Assembly (NCBI GenBank): GCA_029721435.1 | Contig: CM056576.1 | Location: forward strand, 116,983,166 to 117,047,165 | Direction: 5' to 3' | DNA from: Gymnothorax reevesii | Lineage: Eukaryota > Chordata > Actinopteri > Anguilliformes > Muraenidae | Length of the DNA stretch: 64,000 nucleotides | In this document: positions 51,862 to 62,611 of the stretch, one piece after another | How positions within the stretch are numbered: the first letter of the stretch is position 1 | Layout: each line of letters begins with the position of its first letter | Notes under the pieces: generated by a model | What the model saw: the letters and a program-made list of their open reading frames with translations, nothing else | Told to the model about the DNA's origin: nothing | Databases searched by the model: none | Program-made: the position numbers and the translations under genes

Positions 51862-52240
51862 CACTTCAAAAAATGATAAGATAACTATACTAAGTACAAA
51901 AGTAAGATGAATTTAGTTATTTTAAGACTTAACACTTATTTCTATCTCCATTTTTCTTAGAAAGAAAAAAAGAAGTTTTGTTTTGAGGTAATTTTTACTA
52001 GCTTGCCAATGGGGTAAGTAAGTTTCACAATAAATTTACTTAAATATAAATAACTTAAAACAAGTTACTATTTGACTGGACAAGTGAAATTTACTAACCC
52101 CATTGGCAAGCTAGTAAAAATTACCTCAAAAGAAGTTTTTTTTCTTACTAAGAAAAATGGCGATAGAAATAAGTGTTTTAAGTCTTAAAATAAGTAAATT
52201 CATCTTACCAAGTATTTTTATCTTATCATTTTCTGCAGTG
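51862..52240. mobile_element. palindromic MITE (CACTKCAAAAAATGATAAG ends)
   Basis: 379 bp whose two halves are inverted copies of about 150 bp around a centre of about 65 bp (roughly 52020-52085). The shared segments include AAGTAAGATGAATTTA, CACTTATTTCTATC, GGTAATTTTTACTAGCTTGC and CAATGGGG. Arms differ by only scattered bases, so the insertion is fairly young. Target duplication is unclear. No coding. It resembles CACTGCA-ended palindromic MITEs common in teleosts. Confidence 0.88.
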
Positions 52241-52702
52241 CGCAAGCAGATGTTGTCAGCAGGTAGGTGTCCAGGCTGAAATGAATGCACATTTTGGTTG
52301 TATCTCTATGATACACATCCTCAGGGCCAGAGTGGGACCAAAAATTAGGATAAGAATCTCACACTCATCTAAGCCACTCCATTGACTCACGCAGCACAGT
52401 CCACAAACTGTCTATGGTCATGTGTCTTTGCATATATTATGTAACTACATATCAACCTTTTTCATTTCCATTTGGATGCTAGGTTATTGTTATCTTAACC
52501 ATCGATTGTCTTTGCTTGACTTTTTCCATTGTTTGTTTGATGTTGACCTTCCTCGTTAAGGCAAACTATAAATGGAAACTTTAACAATGGAAACTTGAGA
52601 TTTCACATGAGAATAATAAGCCTGAAACATGGAAAAATTTCCAAAGCTGTCAATTGTTTCCCCTGCTCATACTGGAGCATGACCTCAGCATCAGCGTCTG
52701 TA

Positions 52703-53182
52703 CCATGCTGTTTAAGTATTAGCTCGCTTCCCGATCTCTCATATTTCTGAATATTTGTCACATGTAAATGTTTCAGGTCCTCAGACTAATTTTAATATTC
52801 GATAAAGATAACCTAAGCAAACATAACATGCATTTAAATCAAAATTTCATTTATTGAAGGATAAATGAAATCCAAACCTTACCTGGCCTCATGTGAAAAT
52901 GTAATTGCCCCTTTAGTTTCTAAATCAACCAATTAAAGAAATTTCAATCAATAATTGGGTTCAATTTCAATCCACACACCTAGGCATGATTACGACCAGC
53001 CCTGCTGAATGTAAACATCACTTACAATATAGAATCTGTCAAGCAATATGAAGACCTCAAAAAGCAGCCCATGATGCTGTGATCTCAAGATATTTAAAAA
53101 AAGATGAGACACAAAGTTGCAGGCATCAGTCTGGAAAGAGTAACAAAGCCATTTCTAAGGCTCTGAGACTCCAGAAAATGAC
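52703..53182 (+). mobile_element. Tc1-like transposon, 5' part of a split copy
   Basis: TA at 52701 precedes a decayed terminal repeat (CCATGCTGTTTAAGTATTAG versus CAGTGCCGTGAAAAAGTATT in the 30.8-kb copy). The untranslated leader follows, including CTGGCCTCATGTGAAAATG, then the transposase start with GTCTGGAAAGAGTAACAAAG and CATTTCTAAGGCTCTGAGAC encoding the first helix-turn-helix (SGKSNKAISKALRLQ). Homology stops at about 53182. Confidence 0.88.
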
Positions 53183-53375
53183 AATGAAAGTTCAGTCAGG
53201 AAAACTCACGTTTCAATAAAATAGAACAATTTATTCATGGGTATAAGCATTACATTGTATTTTGGCGGCGGTTCTGCTCTGGAGGAATGTCCTACCTAGG
53301 CACAGCAAACATACAAACATAGTCTTGAACAGAAATCAAAATCCCCCAAAACAGCAACCACCGCCAAGTGAGGCT

Positions 53376-53545
53376 AAACTATGTGTACAGTGGAGCACCC
53401 ACTGCCTCCTGAATGACCAGGAAGTCCATAGAGATATCCAGGGTCAAAACATTGACTACTTAAGGCTGCCAAGTCTTTAGCGCAGTTTTGCTATCACCAA
53501 TGCAGATAACCTGGATCAAGAATGGACATACGATCATCAATGTAC
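53376..53545 (+). repeat. direct repeat unit 1 (420-bp spacing)
   Basis: Starts AAACTATGTGTACAGTGGAG and continues through CACTGCCTCCTGAATGACC, AGAGATATCCAGGGTC and AATGCAGATAACCTGGATCA. A copy with about the same length begins at 53796. Parent element unknown. It lies inside the split Tc1. Confidence 0.75.
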
Positions 53546-53795
53546 ATGACCTCACCATGTGTAGCCTGGTTCCACCGCGGGGACCCGTTAGGCTTGTTTC
53601 CTCGAGAACACACCGCATAGTGCCCTCACATCTGTACTTGCGGGCAGGGCCTCAGTGATAGTCTGGATACTTGGCCAGATCCTCAAGAGAATAGGCGCAT
53701 GCCGCTCCCTCTAGTGCACGGCTGCAACCCCTACAGATGCGGGAGGCAAGATGATGCATCATCTTGGTCCTGGAAAACATTCTACCTAGTGAGAA

Positions 53796-53965
53796 AAACT
53801 ATGTGTACACCCAGAGCACCCACTGCCTCCTGGATAACCAGGAAGTCCATAGAGATATCCAGGGTCATAATATTGGCTGCTAAAGGCTGCCCAGCCTTTA
53901 GCGCACGTCAGCTACCACCAATGCAGATTACCTAGATCAAGTATGGACAGTCTACCATTAAGTAT
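53796..53965 (+). repeat. direct repeat unit 2 (420-bp spacing)
   Basis: Starts AAACTATGTGTACACCCAG and matches unit 1 through CACTGCCTCCTGGATAACC, AGAGATATCCAGGGTC and AATGCAGATTACCTAGATCA. Short homology also precedes both units (CTACCTAG), so the original duplication unit may have been about 420 bp with the rest diverged. Confidence 0.75.
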
Positions 53966-54006
53966 GGCCCAGCCAACCACATGCGCAAAGCAAATTATTA
54001 AAATTT

Positions 54007-54300
54007 TTCAATTCAATTTATTTGTATAGCGCTTTTCACAGATAAACTGTCACGAAGATGCTTTATGTTGAAATTAAATAAATGAAAGGGCAGTGCCCAG
54101 CCTAATCCCCACTAGAGCAAAATGAGGCAAAAAACACCGAGTAGGGAGAAAAATCCTCAAACAGTGGTGAGAAAAAACTCCCCAGTGGGAAGAAATCTCA
54201 GGAGGAACCTGGCTATAATGGGGGAGCCCATCCTCCGCGGGCTAGCTAATTAAAGCAATAATAGAACAAAATGGCATCTAAAAAGTGGTGTCTGTAGCTC
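54007..54300 (-). mobile_element. retroposon-like repeat with AATTG tail, reverse copy
   Basis: CAATTCAATTTATTTGTATAG at 54010 is the tail in reverse. GAGAAAAACTCC, CCAGTGGGAAG and CAGGAGGAACCTGGCTA match the complement of 32985-33070. It sits within the split Tc1. Confidence 0.8.
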
Positions 54301-54690
54301 CAGGAAGTGGCATGTCGATGAAGGAGCTGAACTGGATCCGGACTAGATTAGGAGAGCAGGACAGCAGCAGCCAGCGCTTATGTTGAAGGACAGGGCTCAG
54401 ATGGTCCAGGACTCCATAGTGGAGGGAAAGATCCTCAGAAAGAGACACAGAAAAAAGGGGGGTGAAGCACTGGATAAAACTACTGCATATAATAGAAATA
54501 CTGTCCTGTCTAGAGTGCCAAGTAAGATTTTAGGAACAATTGGTCATAAACAGTCAACGCCCCTCCGTCCGCTTGTTGCATTATAATTCTACGAGAAAGA
54601 AACCATCAAGTACCTTTAATCCTAGGTTAAGAGCAAGTAATGATTTATCATGCTTGAAAACCCCCAAAACCACAAAGTTTTATGAGGACA
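54301..54690. other. non-coding, probable continuation of the repeat
   Basis: The text TGGATCCGGACTAGATTAGG and GGACAGGGCTCAGATGG may belong to the 5' portion of the AATTG-tailed repeat. The 54380-54586 frame is not recognised. Confidence 0.3.
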
Positions 54691-54767
54691 ATTGAAGCAC
54701 CTATTACTAAAACCCCATAAGTCACACTTCACTTGACTTGTGGGGTTTTAGTAATCAGTGCTTCAAT
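54691..54767. repeat. 77-nt hairpin, copy 2
   Basis: Same length and orientation as 37281-37357, with two substitutions. Here the stem is better paired because ACTAAAACCCCATAAGTCA faces TGACTTGTGGGGTTTTAGT. Loop CACTTCACT. Flanks share nothing with the flanks of copy 1. Confidence 0.85.
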
Positions 54768-54908
54768 TCTGGTCCTAAAAGGCCGGAGTGTAATAAAGGT
54801 TGTATTTCTTCCAATTTCAATGACTAATTGAATAAAAGGGTTATATACAAAAACAAATTTGCTCATGCAGTATAGAAAATGTTTCACATATGGCGCCTTT
54901 TTTTTGGC

Positions 54909-54928
54909 GGGGGGGGGGGGGGGGGGGG
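54909..54928. repeat. poly-G run
   Basis: Twenty G residues followed by TGGGGG. It is capable of forming a G-quadruplex and is also a likely assembly-error or length-polymorphism site. Confidence 0.95.
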
Positions 54929-54934
54929 TGGGGG

Positions 54935-55750
54935 TTGTCAATCGTGTGAAATTAGAAATGCCGCAGAAACTTCAGATTTTAAAGATTGCTTTTGCCAATT
55001 AAGGCAATTAAGTAATTAAAGGCCAGAAAGGGAGCAAAAACTGGGGACAGATATGGCCCTCATTCCCCAAACTCTAAAATACGAGTATTCTCCCTTTAAG
55101 ATAGTACATCACATTCTGCTCGGATTGACTATGATTATGCATGCACATTAATTTCAAGCAGTAATCCAAACCTAGCACATTAACATCACCTTGGCATTTC
55201 AAGGATTTCTAGCACCCAAAGGAACCTTGATATTAGGAAGTGTGGTCTGAGGCATGATGAAAAAGTCAAAGCTACTAGCAGCATCATTTTACAGACCCTG
55301 CATGCTCACAGCTTTAGGATGACATTAGTTGCATGTCTTGGTTAATGAAGGAACTAAACTGTCAAGACTACTAAACAGCATTGAGTAGTAGCTGCTACTC
55401 CTGGTATAACCAGTGAGCTACTCTCTAGTACAGATTATTTGATAATGCACACTATAGCAAAGCAAAACATTAGACTTCTGACAGCAACATTTGAGACTAA
55501 GGAATAAAATCCAAGCAAAAAACCAAACAGCATGTTGCATAGCATGAAAAGACATTGCAAACAGCAACGGAAGTAAATGAGCTTGACGTCTTTCAAATAG
55601 ACCGCTGTATGACATTGTGATGTGTATCCTCCAATTGTGTGCCTGCTGATGCTGACGTGCTGGTAGCTTACCAGGCTGCTGTCAGCTGATGTAGCTCTTC
55701 TCGAGTTTCCTGCCTGAACTAGTTACACTAATTTATCAACAAATAAAGAA
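54935..55750. other. non-coding stretch inside the split Tc1
   Basis: No repeat terminus or coding recognised. Confidence 0.4.
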
Positions 55751-55751
55751 T

Positions 55752-55893
55752 ACTTGGAACAGTGGGGAACGCTCCTCGGAGTGGCCAGCCTACCAAAATT
55801 TCTACAACAACGCATTGTAAACTTATCCAGGAGGTCACAAAAGGACCAAGACAAACATCTAAAGTACTACGGACCTCACTTGCCTCATTTGAG
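55752..55893 (+). pseudogene. Tc1 transposase fragment, downstream half of the split copy
   Basis: Reads LEQWGTLLGVASLPKFLQQ, then NLSRRSQKDQDK and YYGPHLPHL. This corresponds to the linker and second helix-turn-helix of the Tc1 family at 29.4-30.9 kb (where WRTFPGVAGLPKLLQKR occurs). It directly continues the 52703-53182 fragment with about 35 bp missing. No catalytic core follows. Confidence 0.85.
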
Positions 55894-56553
55894 TTGTGAG
55901 CAGTTTACGACCACCTGCAACACTTTTTTAGCAGTGTTGCACGAGCACTCGCTGGGTGTCTTGTGAGGTATCGTAGTCATTGCAGAGTCTCTAGCAGTCG
56001 AAACAGGTTGTGTCTGATTTTTGAACATGTTAAAAAATCAGACGCGACCATTTGCAAAAAACCTATTTGCATTAGGTTGCACTGACACCAGTGCGAGCGT
56101 AGTAAAACGGTGCAAACTCGCACGTGTGCTAGGGATGTCTAGAGAAGAGTCTTGCATTCATTTGCGTTTGTGATGCGACTATGAGACTGTTCGACAATTC
56201 GCATCAAATCTTGTTACGGTGTGGTACCATTGTGCTTCCATTGTAAGACTGTATGAGATTCTATTCACTCTTGTTGTACGACTCCCTGTTGCATTCGTGA
56301 AAGCTTTTTGCGATCAATTGCGAGTGACGCTTTCTTTGGTCGATTGTGCAACCAAAAAAAGCGTACCGCTGATTGGTCAACTGGATATGACCTGGAGGTG
56401 GCACTTATGCGGTTTTGCAAAAAAACAAATTTTGCCGATTAAAAGCTCTGAACATATTTCACCTGTAAAAAAATCTGATTTCACATCAACATAAGACTAT
56501 ATTTTCTCTATTGTTTGAAACAATAACCAAGCAAAATGGTGGTGGTTTGGTGG
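55894..56553. other. non-coding stretch, probably old repeat
   Basis: Rich in TTTGCGATC, CGCATCAAATC and GACGCGACC words that recall decayed DNA-transposon subterminal repeats, but no ends could be fixed. Confidence 0.35.
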
Positions 56554-56557
56554 TTAA

Positions 56558-56979
56558 CCCGTTTTGCGATCAAGCTCTTCACATATTTTTATATGTGATG
56601 ACTAAATTTGGCAGTAGAATGAGATAGTATCAATACCATGTCAAATTTTTGCTTCAGAAAACTGATTATATGATTTTTCTTATCTACTAATTGGGCTACC
56701 ATTGGCTCACTGTAGCTGAAATGGTTGCTACAGAGGACAATGATTTTTTCTATAGCAAGAGGTCATTTCTTTAAACTGCTGGATAGATAACTGAGCAGTT
56801 TAATTCATGCAACTCCTGAAAAACAGGGATGGGAGCGAACTTGTCCACATTATAAAGCATGTTCGAGCTCTTCTTGCGAGTGAATATTCAATAACTGATC
56901 CGGGTGCGCCATCTAGCGATAGTACGTGCATAAATAAAGCAACTCCATGTACGTGGGGGGATACATCTGCAGAAAGGGG
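56558..56979. mobile_element. TTAA-flanked piggyBac-like element, short copy
   Basis: 422 bp between TTAA (56554-56557) and TTAA (56980-56983). The left end CCCGTTTTGCG and the complement of the right end CCCCTTTCTGC are imperfect inverted repeats of the piggyBac CCY type. The body from about 56610 matches 62190-62607. No coding. Confidence 0.7.
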
Positions 56980-56983
56980 TTAA

Positions 56984-59670
56984 TGTACTGTATTCCTGTA
57001 ATCTGTTAATGATTCTCCAGTTACCGACTATGGGATAAAGTGTTATGCTACAGACAGGAGAGAGATCGGTCACACCATGGTTTGGGTCACTCTGTCTGTA
57101 CGAATGTAGTTGTTTCGCACTTCTGTATACATGTCGCAGACTGCTGGGTCAAGCCTGTGGCTTCTGGGCCCATTCTGGCCTCACGGTTAATGAGATTAAT
57201 TTTGGATGAGAATGTTCAAAAACACAAACTTCTGAAGCTGTGAGTATATCAGGACACATTAGAAAGTATCCAAATTTATGAATGTACTTTATAACTTGAC
57301 AGATGATGGCCACATGAGCTGCCCTATATGGGAGGCCTTTTCAGGAAATAGATACTGCTCAGGGAATTCATCTGCATGTTCCTGACCCCCGAACTCTTCC
57401 GCAAAGATATGAAGACCACAAAAGAAAAACGATCAGGGTCCAAATTTTGCATTTTATTTATATTTATATATTTATAATATTACATAATAATAGTATTATT
57501 ATGTTTTATATTTTTTGCATGTTTTTTCAGGGCTTTGTTTTTAAGATTATTTTGAATTTTTAGTTCATCATTTCTCCACAACGTGAAATTGTGACTGATC
57601 ATTTTTCCATTGTGGTCTTCATATGCTCTCTTGCCTCATCTGAGCACATCCGTTCGGGCCATTGTGCTTCCGCCTCACCAGGGGCCACGAGCTTCCCCTG
57701 ACTGCACGCCCATCTGCTAGTGCCTGTGGGCACAGCTTGGAAGAGGAAGCCTGTAATGGCAGTTGGGTTCGGTACTGCACATGTGGGTCACTCATCTACA
57801 TCCCAGGAGCGAGTGTCTCTGCTTTTTTGTTGGATTTCAGTTCTGCAAAATATATTTTTTGTATCTTTTCCTGTCACTGCTGTTTACGCAATGTAACTGC
57901 CATCCAGTAGAGCAATAACTCCCAATGCTTTGCATTAGTGCAATGAATGAACTCGTCGCGTGTGATTGTGAAATACAATTCATGTGCGCACTGTGAAGTA
58001 AGATCCTGATCACACGTGCGCTAACCCATTCAATTAATTTGTCCATTTGGATATTTGCGTTGCATGACAGCGGTGTATCTAAGCTTTTTTGTGTCATTAA
58101 GTGTCTTTCTCATTCATCAGTGTCATGCTTAAGCCTTTTAAAGCCCATAATATTTTGCATTTTTTTTCTTTTTTGTTTCCAGATGAAAAGTTTATAACAG
58201 ACAAACTGCATGACCAAGATGCCTCTAAGGCCTCTTTGTACAGGCAGTTTTGTCTAGCTTCTCGAAGTCTGCCCATGCAGTGTGTAGCTAAAACAAAACA
58301 TCTACTCAGACATGAAGGAATTTTTTTGTTTGTTTTTTGTTTGCTTATCTATTGCATATTTTGCCGGTGTGTCACAATCCAGTGGGATCTATCAGGATAA
58401 TTCTTAAACAATTACACAACAACATGCAGCATAAGCAAAAGTACACAAAACCACGCACACACCTGCTAATACATTCACTGAATTTCACTGTGTGTTCAGC
58501 ACAGGGAACATACACGCTTTCAGTGCCCAAAAATTGTTTGCCATATTACTGTATTCGAAAAATGCGACAAAAGCAATTAAACAGACCACGTCCAGGTCCA
58601 GATACACCTGTGCTGTGTCTGAATTGTCTTTTTTGCCTAGGAAATTTCCAAAATCCTAAAAAATGATGCGGAAATAATTATGTCGCAGCCGTGATAAGCG
58701 AATTTGAACTCTTCAAATGTTAATGAAAGGTATCTCAGTGCTTCCTTATTCCTCCTTTAGCATAGGGTACGCAGAACCATCCTTCTCGAAAAGAAAGGCA
58801 AAAAAGCCATCCCACAATTCTGTGCAGCAGCAACATTTAAAACAGTAACCATTCCTGTGGGCAATCACGGAAATCAATGTATATGATGGGCAGGGGACTC
58901 ATGATCACATTGCCTAGAGTAAGTGCATTTGGATTCTCTAATTAGTGTGGTTGTCTTCTTAAGCCGTTAGGAATTCCCTTTTACACCTTTGCTTTACCTT
59001 ATGACGTTTTCCAAAAACTTTAAAGAAAAGTGGTTGGGGATTAGTGGATAGGCCGTAATTTTTTTGATTATTTGGACGCAGCCCAGGAATCAAATGCAGA
59101 GGCGCAGTATAATTCATCTGTAGGGTTTATTGATAGTAACACAGAAACAATGTGATGAAACCTAGGGAAGAACAGCGTAGGCCTTGCCAATCTCTAGCTA
59201 ACAGCTTTCCAAGGTGTTTGCCAGGTGGAATGAGAACTTCCCCAGAGCCACGCTGTTCAAAGGCAAGAAGAAGTAGCTCAGGAGGAACACGGTTCCAATC
59301 CTGTTCACTGTAGAAGGTTTGGGAGCTTGTTCCTAATAAATTGGACAGAACGACTGACTGGCACGGAATTAACAAGAATGTCTTCCCAATCCTGGAGACT
59401 GTAACACATACTTGGGAGTAGCTGAACATAGTAGCTGCTGCAATGTTTAATTCAAAGAACATGTGTCCTTTCACCAATCAATCACATCTGCACGCATTAC
59501 TTCACTTATGGAGTGTACTCTTCAAAAGCTGGTAAATGAGCTCATGCTATGCAGCCGATCACTCTTGACGCTTTGCTCGCAACATTGATTGCTCTCAGTT
59601 TGTCACATGCACCTAATCGCTTTCTTTGCTGGTCATCTGTTTCTTACTCCCCATTGTGAGAGTTGATGGG
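56984..59670. other. long non-coding stretch, nothing firm
   Basis: About 2.7 kb with no recognised gene or repeat ends. The frames 57662-57910 and 58101-58666 contain no known domain. The minus-strand frame 59127-59477 is also unrecognised. Confidence 0.4.
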
Positions 59671-59675
59671 TCCTG

Positions 59676-59722
59676 TCAGCATGTGTGACTCTTACCCAGG
59701 AGTCTGGGGTTCAATCCCCCGC
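59676..59722 (+). repeat. tRNA-like sequence (SINE head), copy 2, truncated
   Basis: GACTCTTACCCAGGAGTCTG, then B-box GGTTCAATCCC at 59709, match copy 1 at 50526-50558. The A-box part is missing, and GGGTCCTGTCA precedes it directly, suggesting internal deletion. Confidence 0.55.
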
Positions 59723-60997
59723 CCCTTCGGCCCACTATACTATGCTGCTATTTCATTTTGCTGCACCCACCGCCACCCCAGCTTCCACCTGCTTGTTTTG
59801 GTCTGCTACTCGGGGGATTTGGTGTCTTTAATTCATGATACAGATACAACTTCTCCCTGCATTCAGGGTTGTTCAAGATTACATGTATTGAGTACCCAGA
59901 GCAGATCTATTCAATGTTCCAAACATTTTGTTCTAGATGACACTCAATAAATGGCTTTCCTTACTTGAGTTCTACTGACTGAACTGCCTTTTTGTTAGAT
60001 CACATCAAATCATCATTACAATAGAACTTTATGTCCTGAATATTTACACAATTATTAATTTCATTTTTTGTTAATCACGGCCAACTAGATGGCTGTTGTT
60101 TTTTTTTGTTTTTTCTAAATTTTTATAGAAAGATTAGATATTTTTTTCAATTCTTTCACTGTACTGTATTTGAACTACAGTTGGTCATACCTGCAGAGGA
60201 ACAATGTGTATGATGCTCTGGGAGTGTACAAATACAAATCACGTAGAACCCATGACATTTAAAGAGGCTTTGAAATATATCATCTTGAATGTCAGGACAG
60301 CCTCTAAAAGCTACCACTATCTGATTTCTCACTTGCTGTAGGCTGTGGATGTACTAGAAAGTACTCAGTGGAGGGGAAATAAAGTAATTCTCAAAGGTTA
60401 CCAGAAACAGGCTTACCCCGGGACTTGCCGTTAAGTAACGAAGAGAGAAGTGCCTGAGGATGCATGTGCACCAGGCACTAATCACTCACAAAACCTGTGA
60501 AAATGAATATTTCACATCAATTGACGGTGATATGGCATTTACCATCACCCTCCTTTGTTTGGATACCGTAAAAATACCATGACGAGTTACGCACGCAAAT
60601 CATGTAGTTATTTGATCATTCACCAGTAAGGTAAACGGTGCAAATCTTGTTGACAGCACTTTGCCGTAAATTGTAATAGGTCCAATGTAATTACGGGACT
60701 TAAACATAAATGAAACTTCCCATTGCGAGTTTACAAATGTTATCCTTGCAAATAGAGGTGAAATATAATGAGAGGCAAATTCAGAACTAAATTGTTAGCT
60801 TCAATTTAAAAGCAAGTGCAGAAACTGAGGCCTGAATAAAAGGTATGTGTCCTTTTCACCAAATTAGTCATACTCCTGTTACACCTTTTACAAACTTTGT
60901 ACAAGTACTGATGACAAATTAATAGGAATATTTTCCAGAACGTGCAATTGTCATGGCTTATTGACTGAACACATTCAACAACTGACATCAACCCTTA
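59723..60997. other. non-coding stretch, nothing recognised
   Basis: No coding or repeat termini. Confidence 0.4.
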
Positions 60998-61210
60998 TTA
61001 ACCCTTTTGCGTTGAAGCCAAATCTGGCTATTTATGTGTTACTTCATTCAAGGCTTTATAATTCAAGATTGCAACTTTACAGAGATGAAGGGAATAACTA
61101 AACTGAGTCAAGACACTTGTAGCATTTAGAATTCCGTTGTATTTCAGTTTGCAAACATATAAAATCTTCATGAAAAATTCTGCACTGAAATTGTACAAAA
61201 AAAAATATCA

Positions 61211-61236
61211 AAAATAATAATAATAATAATAATAAT
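61211..61236. repeat. (TAA)n microsatellite
   Basis: About eight TAA units after a poly-A run. Confidence 0.9.
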
Positions 61237-61499
61237 ACTGAGAACTGAAGAATGCCTGGGGATTAAAACTACATTTATGGGATCATAAACTCCTTGACCA
61301 CAAGTATTTATCATCTGAGCATGAAATTCTAAATTATCTACTCTTTCAGAGCCAAATAAGACAGCTCTTCAGTTGGCTCCCCAAACTCTCAGATTCCTCA
61401 AAATGGCACACTGTCAAATCATTAAATAATCATATATTAAACACAAATCAAATTTTGAGGTATGAAATTCATATGAAATAATGGCTTTCTGATTGAATC

Positions 61500-61892
61500 T
61501 AGCACATTTAGCTAGACATATAAGTAAAAGTATAGAACATTTAGATAAATGTTTCTTACATTTAGCTAAATATTTAGCTAACTGTTTTATACATTTATTT
61601 AAATGTTTATACTTTAAATTATATATTTAGTTAAATGTTTATAGATTTAGCTAAATAATAGAAACCACATAATAAAAAAACTTTTATCTTATATAATTAA
61701 TTTTGCAATAGCACATTTAACATTTACGCAGCACATTTAACATTTAAGCTTTCCACTTCAAAGTTAATAAATGTGGGGAAAATGAACATTTTTTTGCTAA
61801 ATGTGAGAAAAAATGGATATTTTTTGTTAAATGTGGGAAAAAATGCAGTGAAAAATAATAGCATAAAATGTCCTATTTGGCACCCCATAACC
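61500..61892. repeat. dispersed repeat, copy 2 (TTTAGCTAAATG type)
   Basis: Same order of words as 33480-33792: the TTTAGCTAAATG minisatellite, AGCACATTTAACATTTACGC (partly duplicated here), AATGTGGGGAAAATGAA, TATTTTTTGTTAAATGTGGG, AATGCAGTGAAAAATAATAG and GGCACCCCATAA. Confidence 0.8.
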
Positions 61893-62611
61893 TAGATGCT
61901 GTTACTCAAAAGTTTAAATTCTTTTCTGATGGTCCAATCAATGTCTCTCAGTTGCTATGGAAAGTGTATTTTCTCTGAAATTGGACAAGAAATGTGTCAA
62001 TCAATATATCATTACTGGGGAAGTTTCATGTGGGCTTGAACTAAAACAGTGCATTACACAGATGAGCCTGAGTAAGCAAATGAGTAATAGGCTAGTCAAG
62101 GTGAGTACTGAAGAGCATATAAGGGAGCGCTGACTTTGTCAATGGAGGACTTTACGCGTAAATCAGTGGCGTTTTTGACTATAATGACCATAATTGACAG
62201 TACTGTAGAATTAAATAGTATCAGTCCTATGTCGATTTTTTGGTTCAGAAAACTGTTTTCTCTTAACTACTTAATTGAGATACCATTCGCTCATGATAGC
62301 TGAAGTGGTTGCTACAAAGGGCAACGATTTCTGTCACAAGAGATTATTTTTTTGAATTGCTAGATAGATACTTTGAGCAAGTATATTGAGCAGTTTGCAC
62401 ATCAAGCTTTGCTGAGTAGTTTAATTCATGCAATTCATGGGAAGCAAGGATGAGACTGAACTCCATATTTTAAACTGTATTCGAACTTGGCTTGCTAGTG
62501 AATATTAATACTTGATCTGGGAGTGCCAGCTAGTGATAGAGAAGTGTAACTGCATGCATAAATTGAGCAGTTCCATGTCCGCTGGTATCTACATCTGCGC
62601 AGAGGGGTTAA

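Larger units (their letters stand above)
61002..62607. mobile_element. TTAA-flanked piggyBac-like element, long copy with nested repeat
   Basis: TTAA at 60998-61001 precedes CCCTTTTGCGTTGAAGC. The right part ends CATCTGCGCAGAGGGG before TTAA at 62608-62611. The 62190-62607 portion is homologous to 56610-56979 (shared GGTTGCTACA, GCTAGATAGATA and TAGTTTAATTCATGCAA). The middle contains a (TAA)n microsatellite and a foreign dispersed repeat. No transposase frame. Left boundary is less certain than the right. Confidence 0.5.

Noticed and set aside
54729..54941. Minus-strand frame with a Pro run
   Set aside because: Pro run is the complement of the poly-G tract; the frame also crosses the 77-nt hairpin.
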